Shown: positions 6,751 to 15,675, counted from the stretch's first letter. The stretch is DNA of 25,616 nucleotides from Caryophanales bacterium (GCA_016291895.1 JAEEZO010000010.1:1-25616), one strand, 5' to 3'. The notes: generated by a model from the sequence alone, not told the origin. Translations and numbers: made by a program.

Positions 6751-9700
6751 TTAATTACATTGTAAATGAACTTTAGTATAAACATAACAGTCAAGACCGT
6801 CATCACTACCACAATTTGATGTTGATGTTGTAGAGCCTTTGTAGTAACAAATTGGATGACCTTCAGAACTAATATATGATGCTGATAAATTATTACATAA
6901 TCTATTATCATAGTCACCATCATATCCATATATTTTTTCTCTACTACCTTCACTACAAGAATAAGCTATAGTATCAATGGAACTTTTAGCCATTATCTTC
7001 ATCTTTGTACTCATTTTATTACTATTATCAAATGAAACATTTCCACTTTTACGAGTCCAATTTGAGAAATAGTATCGATAGATAGATGAAGTAGTCTTAA
7101 CATTTGCACTAATATCATGTTTATAATTACTACTACTTGAACCAGGTCCAAGTAAGATAACACTACTACTAACTTGTTTTCCATTAATCGTTAATGAGCT
7201 AATAGCATCTCGTACATTAACAGATAACGTATAATAATGAACATCACGTGATACTTCGCCATTTGTTGTTGTAACCATTATATTCGTGTTTTTAAGAGCT
7301 GTTTTATTATTATTATCAACGCCAGCATATATATAATATGTACCACTTTCAACATTTTCAAAATCAACTCTTGAAGATGATGCTGTTGCACTATATTTTA
7401 AAGATCCATTTTTATATAATGCTATTTTTTGTCCACTTGAAGCATATAAAACACCATCTTTATAAAGTCTTATAGAAATAGCATTTTTAACAACTTTTTC
7501 TTTTATTTCGATTTTTCCACTTCCACATTCTTTATCATTATGAAGGGAATCTCCTTTGATTCTTACATAAACGTTTGTTGTACCAACTTCCGTTCTCGTT
7601 GGTTTTGTTGTTGACCATGTACCTGTTGATGAAGTACGGTATTCCAAAGTTCCTCCACTACTTGATGATAATGAAATAGTATGACTATTACCATCATAAG
7701 TTCCACTATATGAAGTTATAGTTGGACAAACAGGATCTGTTTTTTGTTTCTTAATATAAACATATCTTGTTATTTTTGGACCTGCTGTTGTATTGTAATA
7801 TGGTTCAAAAACAAACATATGAATACCTTCTGTACTGAAATTACTTAACACTGTAATCTCACTAGAATTCATTGCTAATTCAGTTGATGGGGTACAAGTT
7901 GATGCTGTTGTACGACAATATTTGATTTTATTAACATTACCTGTTTTGGAAACTCTAATTGTTGTTGCAGAAACAGAACTTGAATTTATTGTAGGTTTGG
8001 TTGTTGTTAATCCATTTCCTGTTACACTAATTGTTCCAACTGGCGAAGTAGTATTTGGTACTTCTAAATCAATAAATGTACTTTCACCGTTATAGTATGC
8101 AGTTATTCTTGCCTTACCAGCTCCAACGGCTTTAACTAATCCATTAGATACTGTTGCAACCGTTGTTTTAGAACTTGTCCATGTAACTCCTGATGTTTTC
8201 TTAGCACCATTTACATATAGGAATAGTTGTTCTTCTGTACCTTTTATCATTGATACTCCAGTTCCAACAACAATATTATTTTGATTTCTAAATTCAAGTC
8301 TTGATGGCCCACCAATATCTGATGCTACGATATCAACATATGTACTCTTTCCATTATAAGTTGCAGTTATTCTTACAGTACCTGTAGAAACAATTGTTAT
8401 TAATCCATTTGATACAGTAGCAACACTTGTTTTAGAACTTGTCCATGTAACTCCTGTTGTTTTCTTTGTTCCATTAACATATAAATATATTTGTTTTGTA
8501 TTACCTTTTAATAAATTAATACTAGTAGCAAGAGCTGTATTAGATGTATCTTTTAATACTAAGCTAGTAGGACATGAAGATGAAGTTGTATAACTAGACA
8601 TCAAGACATAATTACTTATACCTAGGAAACTTCCCCATTCATAGTTTGCAGTAGATCCAATTCTAAAGCATCCTTTATTTCCTCTATTAATATAGGCCTT
8701 ACAAGCTGTTTCACCAACAACACTTGTTACATCATTAGTATGGGTTGAATCTTTTTGACCCCATACGCAATTACCACTACCATTACAATAGCATCTATCT
8801 GGTGTTGCCCCACCACAGTCACTTTGTTTTTCGATTGTTGATACATATGCATAATTTGTTGGATTATGTAAATAACTTCCCCAAGTATAACTTCCATTAT
8901 GTAAGAAGCATCCAACATTTCCTCGATCTATATATTTTTTACAAACAGTATAACTATTATCCGTAAGTATTGTATATCCATTACCACTTAATCCCCAACG
9001 ACATGCTCCACTACTATTACAATAGCAGGCATTAGTATATGCTTCATCAGGAATATAGATATACCAATTATCAGGTCCTCTTACTAGAGCATTTGCCGCA
9101 TTATATTCAGACACTCTTACGGTTATCATTCCTCTTGTTGTAATATTATAAACGCCATTATCTAATACTTTAGTTGATGGTGTACAATTATCTCCTAAAC
9201 AAACTTTTAAATAACTTACTCCACCATTTACGATATCAAAGGAAACGGTTTGATCTCCTGTCTTAGCATAACTATTAGCAGTACCTGGATTATTATATAA
9301 ATTATTGGAAGTTACTTTATAACCAATTGTTGGTGTAGAACCTCCACCAATACCTTTAATTGTTACATATCTTGTTTCTTCCGTTCCTTCTTGTCCTTGA
9401 TAATAAGGAATGGCTTTAATTACATAAACTGTTTTAGCTGTAACTGTTGATGGTGGTAAAGTAAATTCATCAGTATAAATACTATAACTACAAGTTGAAG
9501 ATGTTGCTTTATTATAGAAGCAGAATCTTATTTCATCAACATTACCACTTCCTTTTAAAGTAATCTTCGTACTATCAACTTCATTACCATTAACATCTGT
9601 TGAAACAGCATTATTTGTTCCTGTAATAACAACACTACCAACTTTTTTGGTTGGTGTTCCGCCACCACCTCCTGGATCCGTTGGATCATCTGGTGGATTA

Positions 9701-10926
9701 TATGGTTCATTAACCGTTACATATATTAAACGTTTAATATCTAAATTAGAACTTGGAGATACGGTAATAATCGTACTACCACTTCCAAAGGCCGATATGG
9801 TTCCACTACTATCGACACTTAATACTGTTGGATTATCTACTAAATAAGTAATAACTTGATTTGTAGCATTACTTGGTTCAACAGTAGCAACTATTTGCTT
9901 TTGTTCTCCAACTTCCATTGTAATATTTGTTTCACTCTCTAAATTTATACCTGTTACTGGTACTTCTCCAGCTAAAACATGAACGACCATTGTATCACGT
10001 AAATCTAAAGAAGAAATTGATATTTCAACATTACCTGCTTTTCTTGCAACTAATTCACCATTTAAGACCGTTGCAATTTCCTCATCAGAACTAGTCCACA
10101 AGATATAATCCGTACTTGCAGTTGCTGGTTCTTGACGATAAGTAAGCATCTTTGTTTCACCTTCAGTTAAAGTTATCTCTTTTTCATCAAAAGATAAACT
10201 AGTTGGTAAAACATATATTCCAGGAACAATTTGTCCATTAATAACACGTGCTTTGATATTTGTTTGAGCTTCGCCATCATTAACCGTAACTCTTATTGTT
10301 GTTTCTCCAATTGCGTTTGCGGTTAATACTCCTGTTTCCATATCAATACTTGCTACATTGGGTTCAGTCGATGAAAAGATTTTACTCTTTACCAAAGCTT
10401 CACTTGGTGAAACTTGTATAGGCACCTCATAAGTTGTACCAACAGGCATTAAGATAATGCCTTCATCCGATATTGTAACTTTTTCTACTTTTATTGATGT
10501 ATCACCTTCAGTAACAGTAACTTCACATTCATGCTTCCGTTTATTATATGTACCTGTTACTGTTGTTTTTCCAACCTTAACACCTTTAACCATACCATTT
10601 TTATCAACGGTGGCAATTGATGGATCTTTACTTTCCCATTGAACATTAGTTACATTTTTTCCATCTTTAAGTAAATTTAATTGGCCACTTGTTTCTGTTG
10701 TAATTGTTAAAGTTTTTGATGAAATAGTTACTCCATCATCACTACTACTTGAAAACAAAGACATTAAAATTAATAATACAATTACTAAAACGGCTATAAT
10801 AACTAACTTTTTATTTTCTTTCAAAAAGTTTGTTACTTTATCCATAGTGGATACATCACCATCAGCATAATCTGTATCTTCTAATTCTTGCTCTTCTTCA
10901 TCATCAATCTCGAATTCATCATCCAT
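6751..10926 (-). CDS. Giant membrane-anchored Ig-like (Big_2) surface protein with cysteine-rich modules
   Basis: The protein has 1391 residues. Residues 1-40 are a strongly acidic cytoplasmic tail and 41-58 a membrane segment; the rest should be outside the cell. Residues about 62-415 hold four Big_2 domains (repeated W-x-S-x-(D/E)-x-x-(V/I)-A-(T/S)-V pattern). A PPDDPTDPGGGGG linker follows. Two beta modules with paired cysteines lie at about 428-525 and 531-627, and two tandem six-cysteine modules at about 630-705 and 708-784. Two nearly identical Big_2 domains lie at about 785-952, a third paired-cysteine module at about 960-1062, then further beta segments and a cysteine-rich end with 7 Cys in the last 75 residues. 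Big_2 proteins are often adhesins or intimin-like scaffolds, so an adhesive or structural role is inference. There is no LPXTG sorting signal. I start at the ATG at 10926, with GAGGTG before it, rather than the GTG at 10935. Confidence 0.85.
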   Translation of the reverse strand: MDDEFEIDDEEEQELEDTDYADGDVSTMDKVTNFLKENKKLVIIAVLVIVLLILMSLFSSSSDDGVTISSKTLTITTETSGQLNLLKDGKNVTNVQWESKDPSIATVDKNGMVKGVKVGKTTVTGTYNKRKHECEVTVTEGDTSIKVEKVTISDEGIILMPVGTTYEVPIQVSPSEALVKSKIFSSTEPNVASIDMETGVLTANAIGETTIRVTVNDGEAQTNIKARVINGQIVPGIYVLPTSLSFDEKEITLTEGETKMLTYRQEPATASTDYILWTSSDEEIATVLNGELVARKAGNVEISISSLDLRDTMVVHVLAGEVPVTGINLESETNITMEVGEQKQIVATVEPSNATNQVITYLVDNPTVLSVDSSGTISAFGSGSTIITVSPSSNLDIKRLIYVTVNEPYNPPDDPTDPGGGGGTPTKKVGSVVITGTNNAVSTDVNGNEVDSTKITLKGSGNVDEIRFCFYNKATSSTCSYSIYTDEFTLPPSTVTAKTVYVIKAIPYYQGQEGTEETRYVTIKGIGGGSTPTIGYKVTSNNLYNNPGTANSYAKTGDQTVSFDIVNGGVSYLKVCLGDNCTPSTKVLDNGVYNITTRGMITVRVSEYNAANALVRGPDNWYIYIPDEAYTNACYCNSSGACRWGLSGNGYTILTDNSYTVCKKYIDRGNVGCFLHNGSYTWGSYLHNPTNYAYVSTIEKQSDCGGATPDRCYCNGSGNCVWGQKDSTHTNDVTSVVGETACKAYINRGNKGCFRIGSTANYEWGSFLGISNYVLMSSYTTSSSCPTSLVLKDTSNTALATSINLLKGNTKQIYLYVNGTKKTTGVTWTSSKTSVATVSNGLITIVSTGTVRITATYNGKSTYVDIVASDIGGPSRLEFRNQNNIVVGTGVSMIKGTEEQLFLYVNGAKKTSGVTWTSSKTTVATVSNGLVKAVGAGKARITAYYNGESTFIDLEVPNTTSPVGTISVTGNGLTTTKPTINSSSVSATTIRVSKTGNVNKIKYCRTTASTCTPSTELAMNSSEITVLSNFSTEGIHMFVFEPYYNTTAGPKITRYVYIKKQKTDPVCPTITSYSGTYDGNSHTISLSSSSGGTLEYRTSSTGTWSTTKPTRTEVGTTNVYVRIKGDSLHNDKECGSGKIEIKEKVVKNAISIRLYKDGVLYASSGQKIALYKNGSLKYSATASSSRVDFENVESGTYYIYAGVDNNNKTALKNTNIMVTTTNGEVSRDVHYYTLSVNVRDAISSLTINGKQVSSSVILLGPGSSSSNYKHDISANVKTTSSIYRYYFSNWTRKSGNVSFDNSNKMSTKMKIMAKSSIDTIAYSCSEGSREKIYGYDGDYDNRLCNNLSASYISSEGHPICYYKGSTTSTSNCGSDDGLDCYVYTKVHLQCN
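8163..8456 (-). repeat. Direct repeat in the tandem Big_2 pair
   Basis: A 30-base stretch at 8163-8192 recurs identically at 8427-8456, 264 bases (88 codons) apart. The flanking sequence on each side is also very similar. It encodes the GVTWTSSKT strand of two adjacent Big_2 domains and points to a recent in-frame domain duplication. Confidence 0.9.
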
Positions 10927-10973
10927 ACACGACACCTCTATTATAATTTTAACATAATTAAATATTTTAACAA

Positions 10974-11008
10974 TAAAAAAATAAAGAAATATTTTTATTT
11001 CTTTATTT
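10974..11008 (-). terminator. Intrinsic terminator after the Nudix gene
   Basis: An A/T-rich 12-pair stem (10979-10990 with 10997-11008, loop of 6) is followed by a T run on the minus strand. The TAA stop of the Nudix gene lies within it. Confidence 0.75.
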
Positions 11009-11588
11009 TGTTTTTTAAATTAATTAATTCATAAAAAGCAAGACGATTTCCCGCACCATTTATATAATGATTTTCAATCAATTCTTCAATTTCTTCTATC
11101 GTAAATAAATCAAAATTAATATATTCACTATCATCTAAGTTTTGATCTGATACTTTAATTGCATTATCAGCAATAACAATATTAATTGTCGAACCATCAA
11201 TACCTAATGAAGAATAATAACTATCTAAAAGAACAATATTATCTGATTTAAAACCCGTTTCTTCTTGAAGTTCTCTATTAGCAGCCGTTATACTATCTTC
11301 ACCTTCTTCAATATAACCTGATGGGAATTCAACTGATACAATACCATTTATTCTATTTTGAACAACTAGCAAATATTTTTCATCACTTGTTCTTGCAACA
11401 ATAATAACCGCTTGTTTACCATTATTCTTTCTTATTCTTTCTCTTTTGATTATTTTACCATTAGGAAGTTTATAATCTTCTTCTAAAAGTGTTATAAAGT
11501 TTCCTTTATACAATTCTTTTATATTTATTTTTTCAGCTTTCGTATCATGGATTAAACCTTTAATTCTATTATCTAAATCTTTATTCAT
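10995..11588 (-). CDS. Nudix hydrolase, ADP-ribose pyrophosphatase-like
   Basis: This 197-residue protein contains a complete Nudix box, G-x5-E-x7-R-E-L-Q-E-E-T-G-F, at residues 91-113, with the metal-binding glutamates E109 and E110. The domain size and the long N-terminal beta region resemble ADP-ribose pyrophosphatases (NudF type), which split ADP-ribose to AMP and ribose 5-phosphate. The true substrate cannot be read from sequence. The ATG at 11588 has AGGTGA at good spacing. It lies 7 bases after the metallophosphoesterase gene, so the two are co-transcribed. Confidence 0.9.
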   Translation of the reverse strand: MNKDLDNRIKGLIHDTKAEKINIKELYKGNFITLLEEDYKLPNGKIIKRERIRKNNGKQAVIIVARTSDEKYLLVVQNRINGIVSVEFPSGYIEEGEDSITAANRELQEETGFKSDNIVLLDSYYSSLGIDGSTINIVIADNAIKVSDQNLDDSEYINFDLFTIEEIEELIENHYINGAGNRLAFYELINLKNKIKK

Positions 11589-11595
11589 ATTTCAC

Positions 11596-12519
11596 CTATA
11601 ACTTTAGTTTTTTCGTTTTTACAAAACTATCATAATATTCATAATTATTAGTTACTGTTGTAACATCAATATCTCGATTAAAATATTTATCGAACGAGCA
11701 CATAAAATCTTTAGCAGTTGCAGGAATCTTGGTCCATCCACCATTATATATTAGATATGTTCCTGTAGGTAATTTAACAATCCCTCTAGCTTCCGCTGGA
11801 AAAACATTTCTTCTTGGAGTTAACAATCCTTTATTTTTAGGAAGAATACCTTCTAAGATATTAGGTACTACTCCATTATGATAATGACCTGTAATTACTA
11901 AATTATAATCTTTTAATAATTCTTGATTCATACTACTTTGAATTGGTTCTGGAGAGTGATTTAAAAAGATTTTATATTTATCACTAGGTAAATCTTTAAC
12001 TAAAGACTCTTTACTTGATAAATCATTATAGAAAGCAAGATCATCTTCCATATTAGATCCATCTTTAAAATATGCACTTCCTTTTTGAAGATAACCACCT
12101 ACAAAGATATTATCATCAGTATAACTTTGATCTATAAGTATATGCGTATTAGCATCTTTATATTTATCCCAAATCGTTGATATCGTCATTAAATCATTTG
12201 GTTTATCATAATAATAATCATGATTTCCAAGAATAATAAAAGTTTTACCAATATTATTACAATTCTTAATTAAGACATCAAGTTCAAGTAATCTTTTGTC
12301 ATACGATAATTCCATTGGTGTATCAACAGTATCTCCCAAGATCATAATATAATCAGGATTAATACTATCAATTAATTTTAATAATTTATCAACACTAAAC
12401 AAGTCAACATTTTTAGATAAATGAATATCACCAACACTTAATATCTTAATATCTTTATTAACACAATCACTATAAAAGGTTGATTCTCTAACTTTAACAA
12501 AATCACTTGGATAGTTCAT
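11596..12519 (-). CDS. Calcineurin-like metallophosphoesterase
   Basis: All the metal-ligand motifs of the family are present in order in this 307-residue protein: D31-I-H33, G62-D63, G98-N99-H100-D101, N187-H188 and G211-H212-Y-H214. It therefore should be an active two-metal phosphoesterase. There is no signal peptide or obvious membrane segment, so it is predicted cytosolic, although related proteins can be peripheral on the membrane. The substrate is unknown; candidates are nucleotides or phospholipid headgroup intermediates. It is the first gene of an operon with the Nudix hydrolase, with GGAGGAG before the ATG and a promoter at 12538-12566. It stops at a TAG codon, one of only three seen in the window. 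Confidence 0.9.
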   Translation of the reverse strand: MNYPSDFVKVRESTFYSDCVNKDIKILSVGDIHLSKNVDLFSVDKLLKLIDSINPDYIMILGDTVDTPMELSYDKRLLELDVLIKNCNNIGKTFIILGNHDYYYDKPNDLMTISTIWDKYKDANTHILIDQSYTDDNIFVGGYLQKGSAYFKDGSNMEDDLAFYNDLSSKESLVKDLPSDKYKIFLNHSPEPIQSSMNQELLKDYNLVITGHYHNGVVPNILEGILPKNKGLLTPRRNVFPAEARGIVKLPTGTYLIYNGGWTKIPATAKDFMCSFDKYFNRDIDVTTVTNNYEYYDSFVKTKKLKL

Positions 12520-12537
12520 AAACTCCTCCAGTGAATT

Positions 12538-12566
12538 ATTCTATTATATATAAGGCATTATGTCAA
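12538..12566 (-). promoter_or_regulatory. Promoter of the metallophosphoesterase-Nudix operon
   Basis: On the minus strand a perfect TTGACA (12561-12566) is followed by 17 bases and TAGAAT (12538-12543). The predicted start near 12531 leaves a leader of about 11 bases that holds little more than the Shine-Dalgarno sequence. Confidence 0.7.
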
Positions 12567-12571
12567 AAAAT

Positions 12572-12603
12572 AATAAAAAAACTAAATATTAAATTTAGTT
12601 TTT
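12572..12603 (-). terminator. Intrinsic terminator after the membrane paralogue gene
   Basis: The stem pairs 12578-12587 with 12593-12602 and has a T run on the minus strand. It begins at the stop codon of the upstream gene. Confidence 0.8.
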
Positions 12604-13528
12604 AAATAACAATAATCAAAATAGAAATAACTATAATTGTTACAAGAGCAATAGGAACGCGTCCTTTATATTTTTTATACATTGCAACAATTTCTTTTCT
12701 CTTTTTTAAATTGTTAACATTTTTACCAATTAGAACTTCTCCTGCTCCCTTATATGACTCAACATCTTCTTTATAAATAGAATTATAACTAGAATCATGT
12801 CCAGCATAAACAGTTTCCGGAATTAACGGATCATACAAACCTAATATTTTAGAACTTTTAAACATAAACCCAATTCCATACCCAAGTAAAAATACGATTA
12901 TTGGATAACCAACATAAGTTTCTTTTAATACTTTCAAAATATCAGGTACAAATAACAAAGCTGAAACAAGAATAATAGCTGGAATTAAGCCAAAGCCTAG
13001 ATATACTTTTCTTATTACCATTGACCTTTTTTCAATAACTTTATCATATCTTGGTCGTGCATTAAGAACCTTATTCTTTATTAATTCATAAACATCCTTA
13101 ATATGATTGTCATCTTTCTTTATTGATACATCTACTTCCATTTTATATTCTCTAACATAAATAGATATACTTTGATAAATAACATCATAACTCCAACTAT
13201 CATCTGTTTTTGCAGAATACGAATATCTAAAGTAAACAGAAAAGTCTTTGATTTCTTCTAATCGATTATGAAAAACTGTAATGAAATCAATATAATTATC
13301 TAATTTAACACTTGAAGAATCATAAAAAGAAACATCAAAATTCAATTCGCTTCCTTCATCTTTTAAATCCCATCTTTGATATTGTCTTTCTAATATTTCA
13401 TTATTTTTTTCAACATTTTTTGTTACTTTTTCTATTTCGATAATCTTTTCATTCATTAAAGCAATTATATCTTCAATATCAGAGGCTTGAATAATTTTAT
13501 TAGAAATAGATAAAGAATCTTTATACAT
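12602..13528 (-). CDS. Unknown membrane protein, paralogue of the gene at 13543
   Basis: I do not recognise this 308-residue protein. Residues 1-55 are helical and charged (a probable coiled coil). Residues about 60-160 look like a beta-rich soluble domain ending in an amphipathic helix. Hydrophobic segments follow at about 175-195, 205-225 and 290-308, the last running to the very C-terminus. Between the second and third lies a soluble stretch of about 65 residues. The first 160 residues match the neighbour at 13543-14070 in layout: helix, an NExLxxxxQ segment, two beta-rich blocks, then a final helix. The ATG at 13528 has an AAGGAGA Shine-Dalgarno sequence and follows the neighbour by 14 bases, so they form one operon. 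Confidence 0.75.
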   Translation of the reverse strand: MYKDSLSISNKIIQASDIEDIIALMNEKIIEIEKVTKNVEKNNEILERQYQRWDLKDEGSELNFDVSFYDSSSVKLDNYIDFITVFHNRLEEIKDFSVYFRYSYSAKTDDSWSYDVIYQSISIYVREYKMEVDVSIKKDDNHIKDVYELIKNKVLNARPRYDKVIEKRSMVIRKVYLGFGLIPAIILVSALLFVPDILKVLKETYVGYPIIVFLLGYGIGFMFKSSKILGLYDPLIPETVYAGHDSSYNSIYKEDVESYKGAGEVLIGKNVNNLKKRKEIVAMYKKYKGRVPIALVTIIVISILIIVI

Positions 13529-13542
13529 AATCTATCTCCTTT

Positions 13543-14070
13543 TTATTTTGAACAGAAAATGGTATTACAAGTATCAAAAGAATTTAATAGTTCAATAATT
13601 CTTTTTTCAATTGCATCCATTTCACTATCTTCATAATTAGATTTTCTAGTAAACTTAATATTATATGGCTGAAAATCAACAACAAATTGATTTTCAAACT
13701 TTGTTAAATTTAAATAACCTTTACCACGAGAAAAATCTAAATTCATAACAATTTTCATATCTGATATATTATTTATTTTTCCTTCTCTATATAAATTACT
13801 AAAAGACTCAAAATTTTTACAAGTTGTATAATCATGTGATAAAGAATTATCAATAGGTTTTCTTATAGTAATTTCAAAATTGGAATAATAATTTTTATAT
13901 TGATGTTCTTGAAATTCAGGTTTTAACTTTTCATTTCTTGCCTTTTCTTCTTCTGATATACTCATTAACCTATTAAAGACACCATCAAAGAATTGAACAA
14001 TAATGCCAATTTTATCAATAACAGGAACAATGTTTGAATAATCATAAACATTATCAATTGCTTTTTCCAT
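13543..14070 (-). CDS. Unknown soluble protein, paralogue of the gene at 12602
   Basis: I do not recognise this 175-residue protein. An N-terminal helical region (about 12-55) is followed by a beta-rich part with IRKPIDNS and a MKIVMNLDFSRGKGYLNL block. A C-terminal helix, DAIEKRIIELLNSF, then ends in two cysteines. No signal peptide or membrane segment is visible, so it is predicted cytosolic. It resembles the first half of the membrane protein encoded just downstream. A membrane-bound and a free copy of the same domain side by side suggests that they interact or that one titrates the other; that is inference. The ATG at 14070 has TAGGTGAG before it. Confidence 0.7.
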   Translation of the reverse strand: MEKAIDNVYDYSNIVPVIDKIGIIVQFFDGVFNRLMSISEEEKARNEKLKPEFQEHQYKNYYSNFEITIRKPIDNSLSHDYTTCKNFESFSNLYREGKINNISDMKIVMNLDFSRGKGYLNLTKFENQFVVDFQPYNIKFTRKSNYEDSEMDAIEKRIIELLNSFDTCNTIFCSK

Positions 14071-14150
14071 ACACTCACCTACTATTTAAATATATCATAA
14101 TTTCAAACACCTTGTATACTTTATAATTATTTATAATATTTTTTATGTAA

Positions 14151-14184
14151 ATAAAAGAACTAAGTTTTAAACTTAGTTCTTTTT
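14151..14184 (-). terminator. Intrinsic terminator after proS
   Basis: A long stem (about 14153-14165 with 14171-14183) is followed by a T-rich run on the minus strand. It starts three bases after the proS stop codon. Confidence 0.85.
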
Positions 14185-14186
14185 TA

Positions 14187-15611
14187 TTAATATTGGATGT
14201 CCCAATATACCATGTGTTTAGCAGGCTTACCACAGCATACACAAACATCACTTACCCATTTTTCATTTTCAATAAGACAACGAGATTTACATCCTCTTAT
14301 TTCTTTTATCTTTTCTTCACAAGCAACATCACCACACCACATAGCTTTGGTAAATCCTGGGTGATTTTCCATAATTTCTTTTAATTCATCCATATTCTTG
14401 GCTGTAAAGGTAAGTTCATCACGTCTTTTTTGGGCACGATCATACATATCTTTTTGAATTGTTTCAAGTAATTCATTTACTTCTTTTACAATATCACTAT
14501 CTTTTGATATATTTATTTTTTCACTTGTATCACGTCTTGTTAAAGTAATTTGATTAGCTTCAAAATCACGTTTACCAAATTCAATTCTAACTGGTATTCC
14601 ATTTACTTCAGCTTCAGCGAATTTAAATCCTGGTGATTTTTCTGTTTTATCAACATAGCAAGTAATATCATTCTTGTTTAATAATTCACATAAAGTATCC
14701 GCATAATTTTTTATTTCTTCATCAGTTCCAATTGGAATTATAACAGCTTTACGTGGAGCAATTCTTGGTGGTAATACTAAACCTTTATCATCAGAATGAA
14801 CCATAATTAATTCACCAATCATTCTTGTTGTTGTACCCCATGATGTTTGGTAAACATAATCTAGTTTATTTTCTCTATTTTGGAATTTAATATCATATGC
14901 TTTACTAAATTTTTGACCAAAGTAATGACTTGTTCCACATTGAAGAGCTACACCATTATACATTAAAGATTCATTAGTTAAAGTATACTCTGCTCCAGCG
15001 AATTTCTCTTTTTCGGTTTTTCTTCCTGTTATAGATGGTATTGCAAGTATTTCATGATGAAACCACTCATAAACATCCATCATCTTTTTTGTTTCTTCTT
15101 CGGCTTCTTCCCTCGTTTCATGAATTGTATGACCTTCTTGCCATAAGAATTCTCTACTTCTTAAGAATGGTCTTGTTTCTTTTTCCCAACGAAGAACGTT
15201 ACACCATTGATTAAATAGCATAGGAAGATCTCTATATGTTTTAACGGCATCATGATAATAATCACTAAATAATGTTTCACTAGTTGGTCTTATACATAAT
15301 CTTTCCGTTAAATCTTTTTGACCACCTTGTGTAACCCAAGCTACTTCAGGAGCAAATCCTTCTACTAGTTCTCCTTCTTTTTTCATAAGATTCTCAGGAA
15401 TTAGTACTGGCATTTGAACATTAACATGACCTAACTCCTTAAATTTCTTATCTAATACTTCTTGCATTTTTTCCCAAATTGCATAGCCATTCGGAAGGAT
15501 AGCAATACACCCCTTTACATTTGTGTAACTAGCAAGCTTTGCAGCACTAACTACATCAGTGTACCATTGCGCGAAATCAACATCACGACTGGTAATTTTT
15601 TCATTTGCCAT
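14187..15611 (-). CDS. proS: Prolyl-tRNA synthetase, archaeal/eukaryotic type
   Basis: This class II synthetase of 474 residues charges tRNA-Pro. It begins with the ARDVDFAQWYTDVV-like segment SRDVDFAQWYTDVV. It contains RPTSET, the FLRSREFLWQEGHT motif and the GLVLPPRIAP segment. The large editing insertion of typical bacterial ProRS (about 570 residues) is missing, so this is the short archaeal/eukaryotic-like form also found in mycoplasmas and some Bacillota. The C-terminal domain has seven cysteines (C426, C431, C441, C445, C457, C459, C460), a likely zinc site, and ends in the characteristic aromatic tail YWDIQY. Expression appears controlled by the T-box at 15636-15822. Without the insertion domain it cannot clear Ala-tRNA-Pro in cis. 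Confidence 0.95.
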   Translation of the reverse strand: MANEKITSRDVDFAQWYTDVVSAAKLASYTNVKGCIAILPNGYAIWEKMQEVLDKKFKELGHVNVQMPVLIPENLMKKEGELVEGFAPEVAWVTQGGQKDLTERLCIRPTSETLFSDYYHDAVKTYRDLPMLFNQWCNVLRWEKETRPFLRSREFLWQEGHTIHETREEAEEETKKMMDVYEWFHHEILAIPSITGRKTEKEKFAGAEYTLTNESLMYNGVALQCGTSHYFGQKFSKAYDIKFQNRENKLDYVYQTSWGTTTRMIGELIMVHSDDKGLVLPPRIAPRKAVIIPIGTDEEIKNYADTLCELLNKNDITCYVDKTEKSPGFKFAEAEVNGIPVRIEFGKRDFEANQITLTRRDTSEKINISKDSDIVKEVNELLETIQKDMYDRAQKRRDELTFTAKNMDELKEIMENHPGFTKAMWCGDVACEEKIKEIRGCKSRCLIENEKWVSDVCVCCGKPAKHMVYWDIQY

Positions 15612-15635
15612 ATTTATCCTCTCCTTTCTGGCAAT

Positions 15636-15675
15636 AAAAAAAGAGATAGTAGGAGTCCAAAGACGTTACCATCCC
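15636..15675 (-). terminator. T-box attenuator terminator of proS
   Basis: GGGATGGTA (15667-15675) pairs with TACTATCTC (15643-15651), and GTC with GAC inside it. A run of seven T follows on the minus strand (15636-15642). The 5' arm is also the T-box antiterminator sequence, so the two folds exclude each other. Confidence 0.88.

Noticed and set aside
8727..9847. Open frames on either strand inside the giant Ig-like gene
   Set aside because: They are antisense or out-of-frame readings of low-complexity Ser/Thr/Val codons, lack Shine-Dalgarno sequences and resemble no protein.
10940..10945. TATAAT before the giant Ig-like gene as its promoter
   Set aside because: The predicted RNA start near 10933 would fall after most of the Shine-Dalgarno sequence, and no -35 element lies at proper distance. 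It remains possible but is not called.
12543..12566. TATAAT at 12543-12548 as -10 of the metallophosphoesterase promoter
   Set aside because: It is perfect in sequence but only 12 bases from TTGACA. TAGAAT at 12538-12543 has the correct 17-base spacing.
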